From: Lamellibrachia columna
Lineage: Eukaryota > Annelida > Polychaeta > Sabellida > Siboglinidae
Direction: 5' to 3'
DNA length: 64,000 bases
Assembly: GCA_963662155.1 (NCBI GenBank)
Contig: OY759274.1
Coordinates: 20,761,257-20,825,256, forward strand
Both the position numbers and the translations under genes were made by a program. Position 1 is the first letter of the stretch. Every line of letters starts with the position of its first letter. Below are positions 45,744-64,000 of this stretch, piece after piece. The notes under the pieces were generated by a model, which did no database searches, had not been told where the DNA came from, and was given only the letters and a program-made list of their open reading frames with translations.

Positions 45744-48700
45744 AACCCTTTCCTTGCTCCCTTTATAATGGGGTGAGGCTAGTTTATGTACTGCTGCACC
45801 GCCCCAGCTGGTATCTCGTTCCTTCCTCCCTCTATAAAGGGGTGAGGCTAGTTCACATACCGCTGCACCGCCCCAGCGGTTATCCCTTTCCTTGCTCCCT
45901 CTATAAAGGGGTGAGGCTAGTTCACGTACCGCTTCACCGCCCCAGCTGTTATCTCTTTCCTTGCTCCCTCTATAAAGGGGTGAGGTAGTTCAAATACCGC
46001 TGCACCGCCCCAGCTGTTATCTCTTTCCTTGCTCCCTCTATAAAGGGGTGAGGCTAGTTCACATACCGCTGCACCGCCCAATCTGTTATCTCTTTCCTTG
46101 CTCCCTTTATGAAGAGGTGAGGTAGTTCACATACCGCTGCACCGCCCCAGCTGTTATCCCTTTCCTTGCTCCCTTTATAAAGGGGTGAGGTAGTTCACAT
46201 ACCGCTGCACCGCCCCAGCTGTTATCTCTTTCCTTGCTCCCTATATAAAGGGGTGAGGCTAGTTCACATACCGCTGCACCGCCCCAGCTGTTATCCCTTT
46301 CCTTGCTCCCTTTATAAAGGGGTGAGGCTAGTTCACATACCGCTGCACCGCCCCAGCTGTTATCTCTTTCCTTGCTCCCTCTATAAAGGGGTGATGCTAG
46401 TTCACATACCGCTGCACCGCCCAAGCTGTTATCTCTTTCCTTGCTCCCTTTATGAAGGGGTGAGGTAGTTCACATACCGCTGCACCGCCCCAGCTGTTAT
46501 CCCTTTCCTTGCTCCCTTTATAAAGGGGTGAGGTAGTTCACATACCGCTGCACCGCCCCAGCTGTTATCTCTTTCCTTGTTCCATTTATGAAGGGGTGAG
46601 GTAGTTCACATACCGCTGCACCGCCCCAGCTGTTATCCCTTTCCTTGCTCCCTCTATAAAGGGGTGAGGCTAGTTCACATACCGCTGCACCGCCCCAGCT
46701 GTTATCCCTTTCCTTGCTCCCTCTATAAAGGGGTGATGCTAGTTCACATACCGCTGCACCGCCCCAGCTGTTATCCCTTTCCTTGCTCCCTCTATAAAGG
46801 GGTAAGGCTAGTTCGCATACCGCTGCACCGCCACAGCTGTTATCCCTTTCCTTGCTCCCTCTATAAAGGGGTGAGGCTATTTCGCATACCGCTGCACCGC
46901 CCCAGCTGTTATCCCTTTCCTTGCTCCCTCTATAAAGGGGTGAGGCTAGTTCACATACCGCTGCACCGCCCCAGCTGTTATCCCTTTCCTTGCTCCCTCT
47001 ATAAAGGGGTGATGCTAGTTCGCATACCGCTGCACCGCCCCAGCTGTTATCCCTTTCCTTGCTCCCTCTATAAAGGGGTGAGGCTAGTTCGCATACCGCT
47101 GCACCGCCCCAGCTGTTATCCCTTTCCTTGCTCCCTCTATAAAGGGGTGAGGCTAGTTCGCATACCGCTGCACCGCCCCAGCTGTTATCCCTTTCCTTGC
47201 TCCCTCTATAAAGGGGTGAGGCTAGTTCGCATACCGCTGCAACGCCCCAGCTGTTATCCCTTTCCTTGCTCCCTCTATAAAGGGGTGAGGCTAGTTCGCA
47301 TACCGCTGCACCGCCCCAGCTGTTATCCCTTTCCTTGCTCCCTCTATAAAGGGGTGAGGCTAGTTCGCATACCGCTGCACCGCCCCAGCTGTTATCCCTT
47401 TCCTTGCTCCCTCTATAAAGGGGTGAGGCTAGTTCGCATACCGCTGCACCGCCCCAGCTGTTATCCCTTTCCTTGCTCCCTCTATAAAGGGGTGAGGCTA
47501 GTTCGCATACCGCTGCACCGCCCCAGCTGTTATCCCTTTCCTTGCTCCCTCTATAAAGGGGTGAGGCTAGTTCGCATACCGCTGCACCGCCCCAGCTGTT
47601 ATCCCTTTCCTTGCTCCCTCTATAAAGGGGTGAGGCTAGTTCGCATACCGCTGCACCGCCCCAGCTGTTATCCCTTTCCTTGCTCCCTCTATAAAGGGGT
47701 GAGGCTAGTTCGCATACCGCTGCACCGCCCCAGCTGTTATCCCTTTCCTTGCTCCCTCTATAAAGGGGTGATGCTAGTTCGCATAATGCTGCACCGCCCC
47801 AGCTGTTATCCCTTTCCTTGCTCCCTCTATAAAGGGGTGAGGCTAGTTCGCATACCGCTGCACCGCCCCAGCTGTTATCCCTTTCCTTGCTCCCTCTATA
47901 AAGGGGTGAGGCTAGTTCGCATAACGCTGCACCGCCCCAGCTGTTATCCCTTTCCTTGCTCCCTCTATAAAGGGGTGAGGCTAGTTCACATACCGCTGCA
48001 ACGCCCCAGCTGTTATCTCTTTCCTTGCTCCCTCTATAAAGGGGTGAGGCTAGTTCACATACCGCTGCACCGCCCCAGCTGTTATCTCTTTCCTTGCTCC
48101 CTTTATAAAGGGGTGAGGCTAGTTCACGTACCGCTTCACCGCCCCAGCTGTTATCCATTTCCTTGCTCCCTTTATAAAGGGGTGAGGCTAGTTCACATAC
48201 CGCTGCACCGCCCCAGCTGTTACCCCTTTCCTTGCTCCCTTTATAAAGGGGTGAGGTAGTTCACATACCGCTGCACCGCCCCAGCTGTTATCTCTTTCCT
48301 TGCTCCGTTTATGAAGGGGTGAGGTAGTTCACATACCGCTGCACCGCCCCAGCTGTTATCCCTTTCCTTGCTCCCTCTATAAAGGGGTGAGGCTAGTTCA
48401 CATACCGCTGCACCGCCCCAGCTGTTATCCCTTTCCTTGCTCCCTCTATAAAGGGGTGAGGTAGTTCACATACCGCTGCACCGCCCCAGCTGTTATCCCT
48501 TTCCTTGCTCCCTCTATAAAGGGGTGAGGCTAGTTCGCATACCGCTGCACCGCCCCAGCTGGTATCTCTTTCCTTGCTCCCTCTATAAAGGGGTGAGGCT
48601 AGTTCACATACCGCTGCAACGCCCCAGCTGTTATCTCTTTCGTTGCTCCCTCTATAAAGGGGTGAGGCTAGTTCACATACCGCTGCACCGCCCCAGCTGT

Positions 48701-49518
48701 TATCCATTTCCTTGCCCCTTTATAAAGGGGTGAGGCTAGTTCACGTACCGCTTCACCGCCCCAGCTGTTATCCATTTCCTTGCTCCCTTTATAAAGGGGT
48801 GAGGCTAGTTCACGTACCGCTGCACCGCCCCAGCTGTTATCCATTTCCTTGCCCCTTTATAAAGGGGTGAGGCTAGTTCACATACCGCTTCACCGCCCCA
48901 GCTATTATCCATTTCCTTGCTCCCTTTATAAAGGGGTGAGGCTAGTTCACATACCGCTTCACCGCCCCAGCTATTATCCATTTCCTTGCTCCCTTTATAA
49001 AGGGGTGAGGCTAGTTCACATACCGCTTCACCGCCCCAGGTATTATCCATTTCCTTGCTCCCTTTATAAAGGGGTGAGGCTAGTTCACGTACCGCTTCAT
49101 CCGCCCCACCTGTTATCCATTTCCTTGCTCCCTTTATAAAGGGGTGAGGCTAGTTCACGTACCGCTGCACCGCCCCAGCTGTTATCCATTTCCTTGCTCC
49201 CTTTATAAAGGGGTGAGGCTAGTTCACGTACCGCTGCACCGCCCCAGCTGTTATCCATTTCCTTGCCCCTTTATAAAGGGGTGAGGCTAGTTCACATACC
49301 GCTTCACCGCCCCAGCTATTATCCATTTCCTTGCTCCCTTTATAAAGGGGTGAGGCTAGTTCACGTACTGCTGCACCGCCCCAGCTATTATCTCTTTTCT
49401 TGCTCCCTTTATAAAGGGGTGAGGCTAGTTCACGTACCGCTTCACCGCCCCAGCTGTTATCCATTTCCTTGCTCCCTTTATAAAGGGGTGAGGCTAGTTC
49501 ACGTACTGCTGCACCGCC
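45744..49518. repeat. 69-bp minisatellite, about 55 copies
   Basis: Unit: CTGTTATCCCTTTCCTTGCT, CCCTCTATAAAGGGGTGAGG, CTAGTTCGCATACCGCTGCA, CCGCCCCAG. The centre (about 47000-47760) is nearly uniform and the edges vary (68-bp units, TTTATAAA, CACATACC or CACGTACC), as expected from unequal exchange. Because 69 = 3 x 23, frames of over 500 codons stay open on both strands; they are artefacts. Single relatives of the unit lie at 43215 and, in part, in the CUB2 introns at 17875 and 56180. Confidence 0.96.
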
Positions 49519-50652
49519 CCATCTGTTCTCCCTTTCAACTTTTCCCTATCAGCAGCTTTCTCCCTCCACCTGCGATCCTCGTCAGCCTTTCTTTACGCAG
49601 TCCTCTCTTCCCCTTATCCAACAACCTCTCTGTTTCCCATCACAGCGGTTTCCCCGATCAGCTGACCACACTCGTTCACATTGGTGGGCAAGTGATCTAG
49701 GAGAAAGACACTCTGATTACATATTATGTTCTTTAAAATTGATAGTTTTGACGTTGCCTATCCGATAAGCAGTTCCATTTACCGAAATATTGGTTAATTA
49801 TGACATAATAAATACACAGGCCCTGTTATCCACCACATATTGTGGAGCATTAATGGTAAGTGTGACATTATTGTTACCACTTGAAAGCGTAAGTTGTTAC
49901 CTACTTTCAAACGGATGTTGTTTAAACCCACAGGCTTATCAGCCATTGTCACGGTGGCCTTTCCCCGTATGCAATATACGCAGCTCGGAACATCCTAAAT
50001 ATACATGATCAACTATTAGTTATATGGTAAATATAACAATTAACATTAATTTGATTATCAAAAACGTTTATGTATTATAACCACAAAATGTACATTTTAA
50101 AGAGATTTCTACTGATTCTCCGAACGCTTGAGTGAAGTAGGTTGTTACTTGAGAGGTAAGTAATACTACTACCATCAAGTAACGTATTGCACCTTGTGTT
50201 TATTATATTTCTCAACAAGGTAACACATTTTGTTCTCCCACTGGAATATAATGGTGGCCATTTCAGAGTCAGAAAGGTGTGGTTTTGTCTGCCGCCGTTT
50301 CTGCATTCAAGCAGGTTACTAATGATTGTCGCCTGATCGTGATCTGTGCACGTGAGAATGCATCCACGTGATCGCCAGAGAATAAACAATCTATCCTGCT
50401 GGCGTATGTGTGAGTAATCAATGTAAGATCATGGTAACAAGGAATAAGGAAAAGTGTGCAAAGAGCCAGTCCTACATCAGATACAATTACATAAGCATCG
50501 CGGCAGCAGTTTGGATGAATCATATCGCATGTTACCGAAGGCCATTCATTTGAATACGAACACATTAGAGCAATTACATGAGTCACATAGCGTACATATT
50601 TTGGCGCACGCGACATTTCCTTATTCATTGTTAGCGTGAATTCCATATGACG
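49519..50652. other. Upstream region of CUB locus 2
   Basis: Matches 8150-8190 and 8640-10080 of locus 1, without the CR1 fragment, the TTAA element or the 615-bp doubling. It therefore shows the older arrangement. No coding frame is shared. Confidence 0.75.
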
Positions 50653-50703
50653 CACGTGACATATATGTGCTCTATAAAAAGCTGTAGTAACCATTCGGAA
50701 GTC

Positions 50704-50704
<1 letters not shown>
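50653..50704 (+). promoter_or_regulatory. Core promoter of CUB locus 2
   Basis: CACGTG at 50653-50658, TATAAAA at 50673-50679 and an Inr-like GTCAGAAC with likely start A50704, 31 bp after the TATA box as in locus 1. The second E-box of locus 1 is ATATATGTG here. Confidence 0.65.

Positions 50705-64000
<13,296 letters not shown>

Noticed and set aside
46518..48259. Open frames of 546 (minus) and 531 (plus) codons with a regular 23-residue repeat
   Set aside because: They arise from the 69-bp minisatellite, whose length is a multiple of three. Both strands are open at once, and there is no start context, splice pattern or non-repeat coding part.

Overview
This is a repeat-dense metazoan window, most likely from a marine invertebrate. 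It has spliced genes with GT-AG introns, a CR1-type LINE with an esterase-like ORF1, a Ty3/Gypsy element, a Polinton/Maverick fragment, Helitron-like short repeats and very long microsatellites. I cannot name the phylum from the sequence. There are no bacterial features, rRNA, tRNA or CRISPR arrays.

The main genic content is two paralogous secreted multi-CUB loci on the + strand, about 40 kb apart. Locus 1 runs from 10135 to about 27490. Locus 2 starts at 50704 and its 3' UTR runs off the window end. Each has a TATA box 31 bp before an Inr-like start, a non-coding first exon, a 16-residue signal-peptide exon and two short linker exons. A row of CUB domains follows, each split over two exons of fixed phase (A exon 1->0, B exon 0->1), and a last exon adds one residue and TAG. 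Locus 2 reads open throughout as six CUB domains (749 codons). Locus 1 has five CUB domains (634 codons) but carries in-frame stops at 15857 (linker exon 3) and 22183 (CUB2 B exon), so it is probably a decaying copy or depends on exon skipping. Locus 2 also shows an internal duplication of its CUB3-CUB4 segment, with a rotten leftover A exon at 61526. Two more CUB A-exon relics lie inverted at 31323-31590.

Layout: 1-4566, a complete Ty3/Gypsy element with identical LTRs and a 5-bp target duplication. 4567-5240, repeat block A. 5245-8146, a TTAA-flanked terminal-inverted-repeat element. 8195-8630, a truncated CR1. 8640-11370, the upstream region of locus 1, with a 615-bp tandem duplication. 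11372-27490, locus 1, with two CR1 insertions in its introns. 27500-36760, intergenic sequence with two minisatellites, the inverted CUB relics, a Polinton capsid/protease fragment and nested inverted-repeat elements. 36760-45740, repeat blocks B and C with a 2.9-kb minisatellite of 52/53-bp units and LINE relics. 45744-49518, a 3.8-kb minisatellite of 69-bp units. 49519-64000, the upstream region and body of locus 2.

The two loci and their flanks (blocks A and C, upstream region, 3' flank) form a large segmental duplication. Comparing the copies gives natural 'before/after' pairs. They expose empty target sites for three transposons, and they show tandem arrays that grew from sequences still present once in the sister copy. 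All exon calls come from reading splice sites and phases by eye; there is no transcript evidence.
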